A model generated the notes under the pieces. The model had not been told where the DNA came from and searched no databases. It saw only the letters and a list, made by a program, of their open reading frames with translations. The position numbers were made by a program, and so were the translations under genes. 64,000 bases of DNA from Anaerolineae bacterium (GTDB taxonomy: Bacteria; Chloroflexota; Anaerolineae; Aggregatilineales; Phototrophicaceae): positions 1 to 64,000 of the forward strand of contig JAPKMO010000002.1 of NCBI GenBank assembly GCA_026645945.1. The letters are read 5' to 3'. Below are positions 38,161-48,142 of the stretch, piece by piece; within the stretch, counting starts at the first letter, position 1; each line of letters begins with the position of its first letter.

Positions 38161-38205
38161 CATCAACTGGGCTTTTTCTGGTCTTGAAAGGATCGGCAGA
38201 ATTTT

Positions 38206-39165
38206 ATGACGACATTGATTACGGGTGGAGCAGGGTTTATCGGCAGCCAGCTCGCCGCGCGCCTGCTCCAACAAGGGCAGCCGGTCGTAATTCTGGACAA
38301 CTTCGATGCTTATTACGACCCGGCCATCAAACGCGCCAACGTGGCGGCGCTGGGCAAAACGCCGGTGGTCATCGAGGGCGACATCCGAGATCGGGCGCTG
38401 GTGGAGCGGCTTTTCGACCAGTATGGCATCACCCGCGTCGCGCATATGGCGGCGCTGGCCGGTGTGCGGAACTCGGTCGAACAGGGGCCGCTGTATGCCG
38501 AGGTGAATACAGTCGGCAGCACCACGCTGATGGACATCGCCCGGCGGTACGGCCTGCAAGTGTTCGTCCAGGCTTCCACCTCGTCGGTTTATGGACAGGC
38601 CAAACGGCTACCCTTTTCGGAAGACGACGCGCCGGATTTCCCGCTGGCCCCCTACCCTGCCAGCAAACGCGCCGCCGAACTGTTCGCCTACACCTATCAC
38701 CAACTGTTCGGCCTCAACGTTACCGTGCTGCGCTTTTTTAACGTCTATGGCCCGTCGGGACGCCCGGACATGATGCCGATCAAAGTAATCGAGTCCATCC
38801 TTAACGACCGGGTTATCACCGTCTATGATGAAGGCCGCCTGGAGCGCGACTGGACGTACATTGACGACATCATCAACGGCGTGGCGGCGGCGCTGGAACG
38901 CCCGATGGGCTACCAGATTATCAACCTGGGCTGCGGCGCGCCCATCCCCCTGACCGAGTTCATCCACATTTACGAACGGTTGATCGGCAAAAAAGCCCTC
39001 ACCCGCCCCGCCCCCGCCCCGGTTAGCGAGCCGCGCGTGACCTACTGCGATAATACTCGCGCCCGCGCGCTGCTGGGCTTCGAGCCGAAAACACGTATCG
39101 AAGAAGGGCTGGCGCGCACCTGGGAATGGTATCGGAGCTATCACAGCGTTCTCACCGATCTTTAA
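38206..39165 (+). CDS. NAD-dependent epimerase/dehydratase (UDP-sugar epimerase-like)
   Basis: TLITGGAGFIGSQLAARL, SSVYGQ...YPASKRAAE (YxxxK). Confidence 0.92.
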   Translation: MTTLITGGAGFIGSQLAARLLQQGQPVVILDNFDAYYDPAIKRANVAALGKTPVVIEGDIRDRALVERLFDQYGITRVAHMAALAGVRNSVEQGPLYAEVNTVGSTTLMDIARRYGLQVFVQASTSSVYGQAKRLPFSEDDAPDFPLAPYPASKRAAELFAYTYHQLFGLNVTVLRFFNVYGPSGRPDMMPIKVIESILNDRVITVYDEGRLERDWTYIDDIINGVAAALERPMGYQIINLGCGAPIPLTEFIHIYERLIGKKALTRPAPAPVSEPRVTYCDNTRARALLGFEPKTRIEEGLARTWEWYRSYHSVLTDL

Positions 39166-39260
39166 TGTCCAATCCCAAACAGATGCGCTAATCCGCCGCT
39201 GTATCACGGTGATTTTGGCATATAATAGGACGCATATTCTGTCTGTTTTAGGGTTGAGGG

Positions 39261-39845
39261 ATGGATATTGGGATCATCGCGGACATTCATGGAGACTATG
39301 CCGCGTTAACAACCGCTTTGGATCGCCTGGACAATTTTCATCATGTCGAGCATATCCTGTGCGCCGGAGACCTGATCGGTCGCGGGCCGGAGCAGGATCA
39401 GGTCGTCAGCCTGATTCGACGACGAGGGATTGTCACCGTCAAGGGCAACCATGACGAATGGAGCCACAACCTGTCGCACGATAACGCGATCTTCCTGGAT
39501 GACCTGCCGATCAACTGGCAGGGGAAGTTTATGGGTTATAAGGTGTTCATGTGTCATGGCAAGCCGGGCAATAACATCTGGGGGCTGTACCGCGATCATA
39601 TCTCGGACACGCTGCTGAATATGATGCTCGGCTCGCTGGAGGCGGATATTCTGATCGTCGGCCATACCCACGTGCCGATGTATATCCGGGTTGCCAACGG
39701 CTGCGTCATCAATCCGGGGTCGCTGTATATGTTCAACAGTATGCGGATTTCGTCGCATACCTACGGCGTGCTGCACCTGCCGGACATGAGTTTCGACCTG
39801 TACGACCTGGCCGCCGAGCCGATTCACCCACTAGAGACGCCATGA
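39261..39845 (+). CDS. Metallophosphoesterase (YfcE-like)
   Basis: DIGIIADIHGDYAAL...LCAGDLIGRGP...VKGNHDEW...VGHTHVPM...NPGSLYM. Confidence 0.92.
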   Translation: MDIGIIADIHGDYAALTTALDRLDNFHHVEHILCAGDLIGRGPEQDQVVSLIRRRGIVTVKGNHDEWSHNLSHDNAIFLDDLPINWQGKFMGYKVFMCHGKPGNNIWGLYRDHISDTLLNMMLGSLEADILIVGHTHVPMYIRVANGCVINPGSLYMFNSMRISSHTYGVLHLPDMSFDLYDLAAEPIHPLETP

Positions 39846-40639
39846 GCGAAAAACCCGGCGTCCCCGCCGAACACTACACCCGCGAATATTTCCAGAAGTG
39901 GAACTACGCCGACCGGGGGCTGGGCAAATTCAGCATGTACTGGTTTGCCCGGCGCTATTATGCCGCGCTGGTGCGGCGTTACGCCCCCCCGGAACGCCCG
40001 CGCTTGCGGACGGCTGCCGCCGGGGGGAGCAGCGCGCCGCCGGAACGCACCCTGCTGGAGATGGGCTGCGGGCTGGGGCATCTGCTCGGCCTGCTGCAAG
40101 ACGACTTTCGCTGCACCGGCATTGACCTGATTGATTACAGCATCGAACAAACCCACCTGAACGCGCCCAAAGTCCAGGCCATCCAGATGAGCGCCGACGA
40201 CCTGAGCGCCTTCGACGACGGCGCGTTCAGCGTGGTGGTGGCGCTGCACCTGGTCGAACACCTGCCCGACCCGGCCCGCACGATACGCGAAGTCAGCCGC
40301 ATCCTGGAACCGGGCGGCCTGTGGCTGTTCGCCACGCCGCACCCGGACTACAGCCTGCGCCGCTTCAAAGACCGCGACAGCGACGCCATCGGCAAGGACA
40401 AAACGCATATCAATGTCCACCCGCCGGCCACCTGGCGGGCATGGTGCGAAGCCGCCGGGCTGAAGATGCTGCGGCACTTCGGTGACGGCCTATGGGATGT
40501 GCCGTACCTGCCGCTCATCCCCAAAGCCGTCCAGTTCGGGCTGTTCGGCCTGCCGGCGCTGGCGCAGGTGGTCACGCGGACGACCTTCACTCCGCTCGCC
40601 CTGGGCGTCAACCAGATCGGCATCGCGCGGAAGTTGTAA
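39842..40639 (+). CDS. SAM-dependent methyltransferase
   Basis: LLEMGCGLGHLLGLLQDDFRCTGIDLIDYSIEQ...VVVALHLVEHLPDPARTIREVSRILEPGG. Confidence 0.9.
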   Translation: MSEKPGVPAEHYTREYFQKWNYADRGLGKFSMYWFARRYYAALVRRYAPPERPRLRTAAAGGSSAPPERTLLEMGCGLGHLLGLLQDDFRCTGIDLIDYSIEQTHLNAPKVQAIQMSADDLSAFDDGAFSVVVALHLVEHLPDPARTIREVSRILEPGGLWLFATPHPDYSLRRFKDRDSDAIGKDKTHINVHPPATWRAWCEAAGLKMLRHFGDGLWDVPYLPLIPKAVQFGLFGLPALAQVVTRTTFTPLALGVNQIGIARKL

Positions 40640-40735
40640 ACGAACCCCGTCCCCCCGCACTGCGTATAATAAAGCAGTGCCGTTAACGCGCATTAAAACG
40701 CGCGTGCCGGCGCTGTTTACCAGGGGGATTCACCC

Positions 40736-41959
40736 ATGAGCATCCGCCAGATGCCGCGTGACCTGCTGCTGCTCACGCTGGCAATGATTATCGCCAATAC
40801 CGCTACGTTTATGTATATGCCGCTGCTGCCGCTGTACTTGGCGTCGCTGGACGCCAGCGTCGAGCAGATCGGCCTGTTTTTTACGCTGCAAGTGATTATG
40901 TCGGTCTGTTTCCGCATCCTGGGCGGCTGGATTTCCGACCACCTGGGGCGCTTGCAGACCATCGCCATCGGCGGCATGATGGGGATGGCATCGCTGCTGG
41001 GTTTCGCGCTGGCCCCCACCTGGGGCTGGGCGGTGATCGGCGCGCTGTTAAGCGAGATCGGCGGTTCGCTGGTTGGGCCGAGCTTCCAGGCGTTCACCGC
41101 CGAAAAAGCGCCGGAGGGCAGCACCAGCAGCACTTTTGGGCTGGTTAATGCGCTGTTTTTCATCTGCGTCATCATCGGCCCGCTGCTGGGCGGCTTCCTG
41201 GCGCAAAACTACGGCTACCGCCCCATGCTGTGGGTCGCCACCGGCATTTTTGCCATCGCCACCGTCATTCGCATCCTCATGGCGCGCGGCTCGGCTTTCG
41301 CTATGCGGGCGCTCCACCCCGCCGAACTCGTTCGGGACGTGCGCGGCCTGCTGGCGCTGCTGGTTTCCGGCGGCCTGCTGATGTGGCTGTTTGTTGCCGA
41401 CGGCCTAGTGGACGCAGGAACGCAGCTTGCAATCCCGTTTTTGCCGAAGTTCGTGACCGAAGTCGGCGGCGTCAGCACCTTCACCTATACCGCCCTGTAC
41501 GCCTGGACATCTTTCGTCAGTATGCTGGCGATGTGGCCGGGCGGTATGGTTGCCGACCGCTTTGGCGAACGGCGCAGCATCGCTTTTGGCGCACTGCTGT
41601 TCGGAATAATCTGGTGCGTGACCGTTTTAAAACCCAACCTGACCATTTTTGTGATCGTGTTCACGCTGGCCGGCGTGGCGCAGTCGTTCATTGTGCCGGC
41701 ATTTTCGTCGCTGGTTAGCAAGGCCGTGCCGCGCCAATCGCTCGGCATGACCTGGGGCGTGTATATGACGGCGCTCGGCCTGCTGGCGGTGCCGGCGCCG
41801 TACATCGGCGGCCTGCTGTACAACAACATCGCCCCGGCAGCGGCTTTTATCCTGGCCGGCGCGTGTATGATCGCCGCTGCGCCGCTGGCGCTGTGGAAGC
41901 TGCGCCTACCCGCGCCGGCGGTGGCAGTCGAGCCGGTGCTGGAGGGGGGTGAGGATTGA
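40736..41959 (+). CDS. MFS transporter
   Basis: 12 TM; GGWISDHLGRLQTIAIGG, GGMVADRFGERRSIAFG. Confidence 0.9.
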   Translation: MSIRQMPRDLLLLTLAMIIANTATFMYMPLLPLYLASLDASVEQIGLFFTLQVIMSVCFRILGGWISDHLGRLQTIAIGGMMGMASLLGFALAPTWGWAVIGALLSEIGGSLVGPSFQAFTAEKAPEGSTSSTFGLVNALFFICVIIGPLLGGFLAQNYGYRPMLWVATGIFAIATVIRILMARGSAFAMRALHPAELVRDVRGLLALLVSGGLLMWLFVADGLVDAGTQLAIPFLPKFVTEVGGVSTFTYTALYAWTSFVSMLAMWPGGMVADRFGERRSIAFGALLFGIIWCVTVLKPNLTIFVIVFTLAGVAQSFIVPAFSSLVSKAVPRQSLGMTWGVYMTALGLLAVPAPYIGGLLYNNIAPAAAFILAGACMIAAAPLALWKLRLPAPAVAVEPVLEGGED

Positions 41960-41970
41960 AAATCAAAATA

Positions 41971-42291
41971 TCACGCGCTTAAAGCGCGCAGCAGCAGGAA
42001 AGCGCCCATGCCGACCACGATGGTCAGCAGCAGGTTTTTGGTGCGCCACGCGACCAGCGCGGCCACGATTGAACCGGACAGATGGGCGTTTTCGAGCCGC
42101 AGATCAGGCGCGCCATCCGGCATCAGCACCACCGGGACGACGATGGCCGTCAGCACTGCCGCCGGCACGTAGCGCAGCGCCCGCAGCACCGTATCCGGCA
42201 GGCGCAGCCGCCCGATCACGGCCAGCATGGGGTAGCGCACACCGAACGTAACCAGCGCCATGCCCAAAATCAACAGCCATTCGTCCATCAC
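41971..42291 (-). CDS. azlD: AzlD-type branched-chain amino acid transport protein
   Basis: Small 3-4 TM protein, 4-bp overlap after azlC. Confidence 0.83.
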   Translation of the reverse strand: MMDEWLLILGMALVTFGVRYPMLAVIGRLRLPDTVLRALRYVPAAVLTAIVVPVVLMPDGAPDLRLENAHLSGSIVAALVAWRTKNLLLTIVVGMGAFLLLRALSA

Positions 42292-43049
42292 GCGCCCTTT
42301 ACCTCAACGGCGGCCTGTGTTTCCTGAGCCGGTTCGCGGCGGCCCGCCAGCCGCTCCGCCGCCAGCCCCGCCGCGATGCCCGCCAGCGCGGCGGCCATCA
42401 GCCCCAGTTTGTGCGGCAGATCATTCGCCAGCGCCGCCACCCCGCCCGCCGTGATCGCGCAAACCAGCATCGGGCGCGTGACCACCAGCGGCACGACGAT
42501 GCCGATAAACGTCACCACCATCGCAAAATCCAGGCCCAGGTCGGCCAGCCCTTTAAACTGCTGACCGGCCACCACGCCGACCAGCGTGCTGAGCTGCCAG
42601 TCGCTGTACATCGCCACCGACGATCCCAGATGATACCAGTGTTTGTAGGGCGACTCGTCCGGCTGCTGGTAGCGCCGGATGACGATGGCGTAGGTTTCGT
42701 CGGTTAACCAGAAGCCCAACGGCAGCAGCCAGCGGTGCGACAGCCGGCGCACATAGGGCGCAAGCGACGCGCCATAAAGCGCATGGCGCAGGTTGACGAC
42801 GAAGGTCGTCAGCACGATGACCGCCGTCCCCACCCCCTGCGCGAATAACCCCGCGCCGATGAACTGCGCCGACCCGGCGAACACCAGCAGCGACATTCCC
42901 AGCGTGGCCGCCGGGGACAGCCCCGACGTGACGGCCACCGCGCCGAAAATGATGCCGAACGGAATCCCGCCGACAATCATCGGCAGCGTATCTTTGACGC
43001 CTGACCAGAACTCACCCCGGCGCGTAAACGATGTTCCCATGCCCCGCAT
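42288..43049 (-). CDS. azlC: AzlC family ABC-type branched-chain amino acid exporter component
   Basis: [29 protein letters not shown]...FAGSAQFIG. Confidence 0.9.
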   Translation of the reverse strand: MRGMGTSFTRRGEFWSGVKDTLPMIVGGIPFGIIFGAVAVTSGLSPAATLGMSLLVFAGSAQFIGAGLFAQGVGTAVIVLTTFVVNLRHALYGASLAPYVRRLSHRWLLPLGFWLTDETYAIVIRRYQQPDESPYKHWYHLGSSVAMYSDWQLSTLVGVVAGQQFKGLADLGLDFAMVVTFIGIVVPLVVTRPMLVCAITAGGVAALANDLPHKLGLMAAALAGIAAGLAAERLAGRREPAQETQAAVEVKGA

Positions 43050-43167
43050 CTCATGTATCTATCTGTAGAGACAGATTTCTAAACCTGTCCCTACTACTTT
43101 TACTTTTCAAACAGATACTTCATCTTAGGGAAAATCGGTTCGCCTGTGGATGACCCTTGCGAACCAA

Positions 43168-43674
43168 TCAGAACTCGCCCGCCGCCCAGGCATGGATGAG
43201 CCGTTCGGTCGGCAGGAAGGCCAGCGGCGGAACATCATCCCGCCCGAACCACGCAACCGCTTCGGCATCGTCGGCGGCCAGCGCCGCGCCGCCGGTCACA
43301 CCGGCGTCGTAAGCGATCACAATGTCCGCCAGGCCGCCGTCGTCTGGCGTGTAAAAAACGTCCAGCAGGCGGTTGATCTGCACCTGGAGCGTGGTTTCTT
43401 CTTCGACTTCGCGGCTGGCGGCGGCGCGCGGGTCTTCGCCGGCGTCCACAAAACCGCCTGGCAGCGTCCAAAAGCCTTTTTTCGGCTCGTTAGCGCGTTT
43501 GACCAGCAGCACCCGATCGGCCTGCATGACCAGCACCACTACCGCCACTTTCGGGTCAAAATATACGGTGTGTCCGCAAGCCGGGCAGACCGGGCGTAAC
43601 GCCCCATCACGCCGGCGCTGTTCCAGGCGCGCGCCGCACAGCGGGCAGAAGTTGGCCGCGCGCGGGGCGCTCAC
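43168..43674 (-). CDS. NUDIX hydrolase with N-terminal zinc ribbon
   Basis: CPLCGARL...CPACGHTVYFDPKVAVVVLV...GGFVDAGEDPRAAASREVEEET. Confidence 0.92.
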   Translation of the reverse strand: MSAPRAANFCPLCGARLEQRRRDGALRPVCPACGHTVYFDPKVAVVVLVMQADRVLLVKRANEPKKGFWTLPGGFVDAGEDPRAAASREVEEETTLQVQINRLLDVFYTPDDGGLADIVIAYDAGVTGGAALAADDAEAVAWFGRDDVPPLAFLPTERLIHAWAAGEF

Positions 43675-44621
43675 GACCGCCTCCGTATCACGGTCGTCGC
43701 CAGCGCCAGTGCCAGCAGCAGCCCGCCGGCCAGCAGCAGAACAATACCCAGGCCGTCCGGCGCGGCCAGTGCCGGGGCAGGCGGCGGCAGAGGCGTCGGC
43801 TGCGGTGTGGGCGAAGGTGACGGCCGCGGCGTCCGCGTAAGTGTCGCCGTCGGAAGCGAGGTGGGCGTCATGGTCGCCTGCGCCGCGAGGCTCGCGGCGC
43901 CCGGCGTGAAGGTAAGCGCAGCGGGTTGGGCGAGCAAGGCCGCTGGCGGCGAGGGTGTCCGGGTCAGGCCGGCATCGAACGCTTCTTCGGCTTGCGCGCC
44001 GAACACGCGCCCCAGCGTCCCAGCCGGGGGGGGAGCTTCCGGCAGCGCGCCTGCCGGGGCCGGCGCCAGCATGGCATCCGCCGGGGCAGCCTGATCTTCC
44101 CCCTGAAGCGTGGAATCCTGGGCGGCGCTGGCAGCGGCTTCGGCAAATTCGAGCGCCATCTCGGCAAGCGGCGTGGCGGCAGCCAGCGTGGCCGTCATGT
44201 TCTGCTTGGTGGTTTCCTGCTCAGCGGGCATGGTCATCTGCAAGGCGACCGCCGGTTCGTCCAGCATCGGCGGCGGGGCGGCAGCCGGACTGCCGCTGCG
44301 GGACAGCAGCAACACCAGCCCCAGAGCGACCAACAGCGTGGCGGCGGCGGCGCTGACGGCGCTGAAGGCCGCCGTCGTGGGCAGGAACAGCAGCCGGGGC
44401 GGGCGCGCCATCTGCGCGGTCAGCGTAAAATCGCGCGGGGCTTTGACGGGCGGCAGGCCGTGTATCAAAACCACCGTCGCTCGCAGGGCTTCCAGTTCAC
44501 GGCGCAGATCCGGTTCGTCCAGCAGGCGCGCTTCCAGCGCCCGGCGTTCTGCTTCGCTCAAAACGCCGTCCAGATAGGCGGAAAGCTGTTCGTAGTCGTG
44601 TGGGGTCAAGTCGCGCGCCAT
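43671..44621 (-). CDS. Anti-sigma-factor-like membrane protein
   Basis: HDYEQLSAYLDGVLSEAERRALEARLLDEPDLRRELEALR; central TM; directly downstream of ECF sigma. Confidence 0.78.
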   Translation of the reverse strand: MARDLTPHDYEQLSAYLDGVLSEAERRALEARLLDEPDLRRELEALRATVVLIHGLPPVKAPRDFTLTAQMARPPRLLFLPTTAAFSAVSAAAATLLVALGLVLLLSRSGSPAAAPPPMLDEPAVALQMTMPAEQETTKQNMTATLAAATPLAEMALEFAEAAASAAQDSTLQGEDQAAPADAMLAPAPAGALPEAPPPAGTLGRVFGAQAEEAFDAGLTRTPSPPAALLAQPAALTFTPGAASLAAQATMTPTSLPTATLTRTPRPSPSPTPQPTPLPPPAPALAAPDGLGIVLLLAGGLLLALALATTVIRRRS

Positions 44622-44639
44622 GATAATCCGAAAATTACG

Positions 44640-45260
44640 TTATTCACGTTCACTGTTAAGACGATAAACCGACGGCAAAAGTTCCTGGACGGCTTGCAGA
44701 CAGGCGCGCACGCCGGCCCGCGCCCGGCTGAGGCGGGATTTGACCGTCCCCAGGTTAAGCCCCGTGCTGTCGGCGATCTCCTGATAGTTCAGGCCCTCGA
44801 TGTCGCTCAACACCAGTACCAGCCGTTGGTCGGATTGCAGCGCCCGGATGCAGCGTTCAATCGCCCGGTTCAGTTCGGCCTGCTGCGCGGCCTGCTCCGG
44901 CGTGGGCGCATCGGCGGCCAGGGCCGGGCCGTCATCGGCCTCTGCGCCAGGCAGATCATCAAACAGGGTGGCCGGTCGGCGCTTGCGGCGGCGCAGTTCG
45001 TCGTAGCAGGCGTTGGTGGCGATGCGAAATACCCAGGCGCGGAAGCTGCCGCCCCGATAGTCGCGCAGGTGACGGTAGGCAATAATGAAGGCGTCCTGCG
45101 CCACGTCGGCGGCAGCAGCCGGCTCGCCCAGGATGCGATAAACCAGCGCGTACACGCCGTCCTGGTAGTGCAGCACCAGGGTATTGAAGGCTTCTAGGTC
45201 GCCGCGCCGCGCGGCCTGAATGAGCGCCGGTTCGTTTTCGAGACGGCTCGCCATTGACAA
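44640..45260 (-). CDS. ECF RNA polymerase sigma factor
   Basis: Sigma2 (DVAQDAFIIAYRHLRDYRGGSFRAWVFRIATNACYDELRRRKR) and sigma4 (LNYQEIADSTGLNLGTVKSRLSRARAGVR). Confidence 0.94.
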   Translation of the reverse strand: MSMASRLENEPALIQAARRGDLEAFNTLVLHYQDGVYALVYRILGEPAAAADVAQDAFIIAYRHLRDYRGGSFRAWVFRIATNACYDELRRRKRRPATLFDDLPGAEADDGPALAADAPTPEQAAQQAELNRAIERCIRALQSDQRLVLVLSDIEGLNYQEIADSTGLNLGTVKSRLSRARAGVRACLQAVQELLPSVYRLNSERE

Positions 45261-45276
45261 TCCCGCCGAAAGATTC
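45254..45276 (+). promoter_or_regulatory. Predicted tRNA-Leu promoter
   Basis: TTGACA, 17-nt spacer, TACTAT; overlaps the sigma-factor start region on the opposite strand. Confidence 0.45.
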
Positions 45277-45335
45277 TACTATAAGATAAGGCTGTGCTTC
45301 TTAGTCAGATCAAAACCGAGCAGCAAGTCTGTCAC

Positions 45336-45419
45336 GCCGATGTGGTGGAATGGCTTACACGATCGCCTCAAAAGCGATTGGGCTTCACGCCCATGTGGGT
45401 TCGACTCCCACCATCGGCA
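45336..45419 (+). tRNA. tRNA-Leu (anticodon CAA)
   Basis: GCCGATG/CATCGGC acceptor, ATCGC-CTCAAAA-GCGAT anticodon arm, long variable arm TGGGCTTCACGCCCA, GTGGGTTCGACTCCCAC T-arm; CCA not encoded. Confidence 0.96.
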
Positions 45420-45427
45420 CACAGAGA

Positions 45428-45457
45428 AAGTCAGGCCATCGCCTGGCTTTTTCTTTT
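45428..45457 (+). terminator. Intrinsic terminator after tRNA-Leu
   Basis: AGTCAGGC-CATC-GCCTGGCT followed by TTTTCTTTT. Confidence 0.85.
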
Positions 45458-45524
45458 CACAACCCCTACGGGGCAGTTTATCCCTTCCGCCCCGGAAAAT
45501 CAACCGCGCCGCTCAACATAACAG

Positions 45525-45678
45525 CAGGGCAATCGCATATGAAAGCTTAATGGGTTTTCAAAAGGTCATTGTGGTTCGATAAAGACCGCTTCGCGGGTAG
45601 GGGCGCAAGGCCTTGCGCCCCTACGAACCACCATAACCCTTTATGGCTCCGAACCTGGCATGATATGCAATTGCCCTG
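45525..45678. mobile_element. MITE-like non-autonomous element with 9-bp target site duplication
   Basis: 16-bp TIR CAGGGCAATCGCATAT ... ATATGCAATTGCCCTG (15/16); flanking direct repeats ACATAACAG at 45516-45524 and 45679-45687; no ORF. Confidence 0.85.
45597..45624. repeat. 28-bp perfect palindrome inside the MITE
   Basis: GTAGGGGCGCAAGGCCTTGCGCCCCTAC; identical at 47402-47429. Confidence 0.9.
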
Positions 45679-45766
45679 ACATAACAGAACAACCCCCTTC
45701 ATCTGCCGCAAACCGGCGTTATAATAAAAAGGTTCATCGAAAGCAAGCGAAAGAGAACAAACCATC

Positions 45767-46438
45767 ATGGATCAAGCCGTAAACGATATGCGCGCCCGCA
45801 TCGCCCAGTTAGGCGCGTGGCTGTATGACCGCCACCTGACCGACGCCGCTGGCGGCAACATCAGCGCGCTGGTGGGGGACAAGGTGTGCATCACGCCGCG
45901 TTACAGCGGCAGCAAACGCCAGTGGCAGCTCGCGCCGGAAGATGTGCTGGTGGCCGACCTGGACATGAACATCCTAGACGGCGCAGGGCAGATTTCCCGC
46001 GAGGCTAAAGCGCACTTCAGCCTGTATAAAACCTTCGGTCACATCGGCACCAGCGTCATCCACGCCCACCCGCGCAACCTGCTGGTATTCGCTGCCCTCT
46101 CACAGCCGATGCCGCCAGTGCTGGAAGCCACCCGCAAGTTCGGCGTGACGCCGGTAGTGGAATACGCCCCGGCGCACAGCAAAACGCTGGCCGAAAATAT
46201 CGTCGAATCCATACGCGGGCGGGAAGAACGCATCAAAGTCCAGGCCGTCGGCACGATTGCGCCCTGGCACGGCCTGTTTGTGATGGGCAAAGACCTGGAC
46301 GCCGCTTTCGACGCGGTGGAACGGTTCGACACCAATGCTTATATTATCCTGATGTCGCGGCTGCTGGGCAGCGCGGAAACCCTTGAGTCGCAGCGCCAGT
46401 TGATGGATACCACCATCGCTAACTTTAAAGAAGCCTGA
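45767..46438 (+). CDS. Class II aldolase/adducin family (fuculose/rhamnulose-phosphate aldolase-like)
   Basis: DAAGGNISALVGDKVCITP...HIGTSVIHAHPRNLLVFAAL. Confidence 0.87.
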   Translation: MDQAVNDMRARIAQLGAWLYDRHLTDAAGGNISALVGDKVCITPRYSGSKRQWQLAPEDVLVADLDMNILDGAGQISREAKAHFSLYKTFGHIGTSVIHAHPRNLLVFAALSQPMPPVLEATRKFGVTPVVEYAPAHSKTLAENIVESIRGREERIKVQAVGTIAPWHGLFVMGKDLDAAFDAVERFDTNAYIILMSRLLGSAETLESQRQLMDTTIANFKEA

Positions 46439-46439
46439 G

Positions 46440-47375
46440 ATGATCGTCACCGTTACCGCCAATACAACTCTGGACTATACGCTGTTCGTGCCGAAGTTCG
46501 AGATGAACCGCACCATGCGCGCCACCGGCACGACCTACAGCATGGGCGGCAAACCGACCGACGCTTCGTGGATTCTGGGCGAAATCGGCATACCCAGCCT
46601 GGCACTGGGTTTCGCCGCCGGACACAGCGGCGCGCGCGCCAAAGCTATGTTAGAGGCGCGCGGCGTCACCACCGATTTTATCGAAGTCGGCGGGGAAACG
46701 CGCATCAACGTCGTCATCATCTCGGAGGATAACAAGGGACATTCCACCATTACCACCTCATCGCTGGAAATCGAGGAACAGCACATCAACGCCCTGCGCG
46801 AAAAATTCCTGGCGGCGCTGGACGGCGCTTCCTGCGTCATCCTCGGCGGCACGCTGCCGCGTATGATGCGGCCTGAGTTTTATACCGAGTTCGTGGCGCT
46901 GGGGCGCGAACGCGGCCTGCCGGTGATCTTCGACGCCGACGAGCCGAACCTGAGCGCCGGTTTAAAATCCCGGCCAACCTACATCAAACCGAACCGGGAC
47001 GAACTCTCCCGGCTGACCGGCCAGCCGGTGCAGTCGGTGGATGATGCTTACCGCGCCGGGCGGGACATTTTCGAGCGCACCGGAACCTGCCCGATCATCA
47101 CCCTGGGCGGCGACGGCGCGCTGGCCGTGCTGCCCAACCGTGCTTACCGCATCCCGCCGCTGGCGGTGGAGGCCGTCAGCCCGGCGGGGGCCGGCGACGC
47201 CGTATTGGCCGGATTAGCCGCCTCCATCGAGCGCGGGCAGCCAGTTGAAGAAGGGCTGCGCCTGGGCATCGCCGCCGCAACTGCCGTCTGCCTGATGCCC
47301 GGCACGGCGGACTGCCGCCGCGCGGACGTGGAGCGTTTTCTGCCACAGGTAGAACTGCTGCCCTATCCAGGGTAA
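46440..47375 (+). CDS. PfkB/1-phosphofructokinase-family sugar kinase
   Basis: MIVTVTANTTLDYTLFVPKFEMNRTMRA...SPAGAGDAVLAGLAA. Confidence 0.9.
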   Translation: MIVTVTANTTLDYTLFVPKFEMNRTMRATGTTYSMGGKPTDASWILGEIGIPSLALGFAAGHSGARAKAMLEARGVTTDFIEVGGETRINVVIISEDNKGHSTITTSSLEIEEQHINALREKFLAALDGASCVILGGTLPRMMRPEFYTEFVALGRERGLPVIFDADEPNLSAGLKSRPTYIKPNRDELSRLTGQPVQSVDDAYRAGRDIFERTGTCPIITLGGDGALAVLPNRAYRIPPLAVEAVSPAGAGDAVLAGLAASIERGQPVEEGLRLGIAAATAVCLMPGTADCRRADVERFLPQVELLPYPG

Positions 47376-47401
47376 GATTCAACTCCAGGGGCATATGTTA
47401 G

Positions 47402-47429
47402 GTAGGGGCGCAAGGCCTTGCGCCCCTAC
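47402..47429. repeat. 28-bp perfect palindrome, solo copy
   Basis: GTAGGGGCGCAAGGCCTTGCGCCCCTAC. Confidence 0.9.
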
Positions 47430-47470
47430 TTTGCGCCTTCGCGTCAGGCTTTTAATTATGGAGCGAGAAC

Positions 47471-48136
47471 ATGCCGATTGAAGCGGTAATTTTTGACATG
47501 GACGGCGTGCTGGTTGATTCGGAGATCTACTGGCTGCTGTCCCGTGAGGAGTTCGCCCGCGACCAGGGCAAAGTGTGGACGGACGCCGACCAGCGGCTGG
47601 CGATGGGACGCAACACGATTGAATGGGCGCAGGTGATGCGCGAGCGCCTGCACCTGGACTGGCCGGTCGAAACGGTGATGGCGGACGTAATCGCGCGGGT
47701 GAAAGCCCACTATGACGAACGGATGCCGCTGCGCCCCGGCGCGCTGGAGGCCGCGCATCTGGCGGCGGAACACTTCCGCGTGGGGCTGGCGTCGGGGTCG
47801 CCCACCGAAATCATCAACCATGTGCTGCGGCTGACCGGCCTGGACAAAATTTTTGAGACGGTCGTTTATGGCGACGACATGCCCAACGGCAAACCCGCGC
47901 CGGACATCTACCTGGAGACGCTGCGGCGGCTGGGCGTTCCCGCCGAACGCGCCGTCGGCATCGAAGATTCCGGCAACGGCATCCGGTCGCTGCATAATGC
48001 CGGCATGTGGATTATCGCCGCGCCCAGCCCGGCCTTCCCGCTCGCCCCGGAAGTAGCGGTGCTGGCGCACCGGCAGATCGCCTCGCTGGAAGATTTTTCG
48101 GTAGAGCTGGTACAAAACATAACCCAGAGGCTCTAA
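47471..48136 (+). CDS. HAD-superfamily hydrolase (beta-phosphoglucomutase-like)
   Basis: IEAVIFDMDGVLVDSEIYW...LASGSPTEIINHVL...KPAPDIYLETLRRLGVPAERAVGIEDSGNGI. Confidence 0.92.
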   Translation: MPIEAVIFDMDGVLVDSEIYWLLSREEFARDQGKVWTDADQRLAMGRNTIEWAQVMRERLHLDWPVETVMADVIARVKAHYDERMPLRPGALEAAHLAAEHFRVGLASGSPTEIINHVLRLTGLDKIFETVVYGDDMPNGKPAPDIYLETLRRLGVPAERAVGIEDSGNGIRSLHNAGMWIIAAPSPAFPLAPEVAVLAHRQIASLEDFSVELVQNITQRL

Positions 48137-48142
48137 GACCCA

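Noticed and set aside
45220-45582. ORFs across 45220-45582 on both strands
   Set aside because: They overlap tRNA-Leu and its terminator and have no protein-like features.
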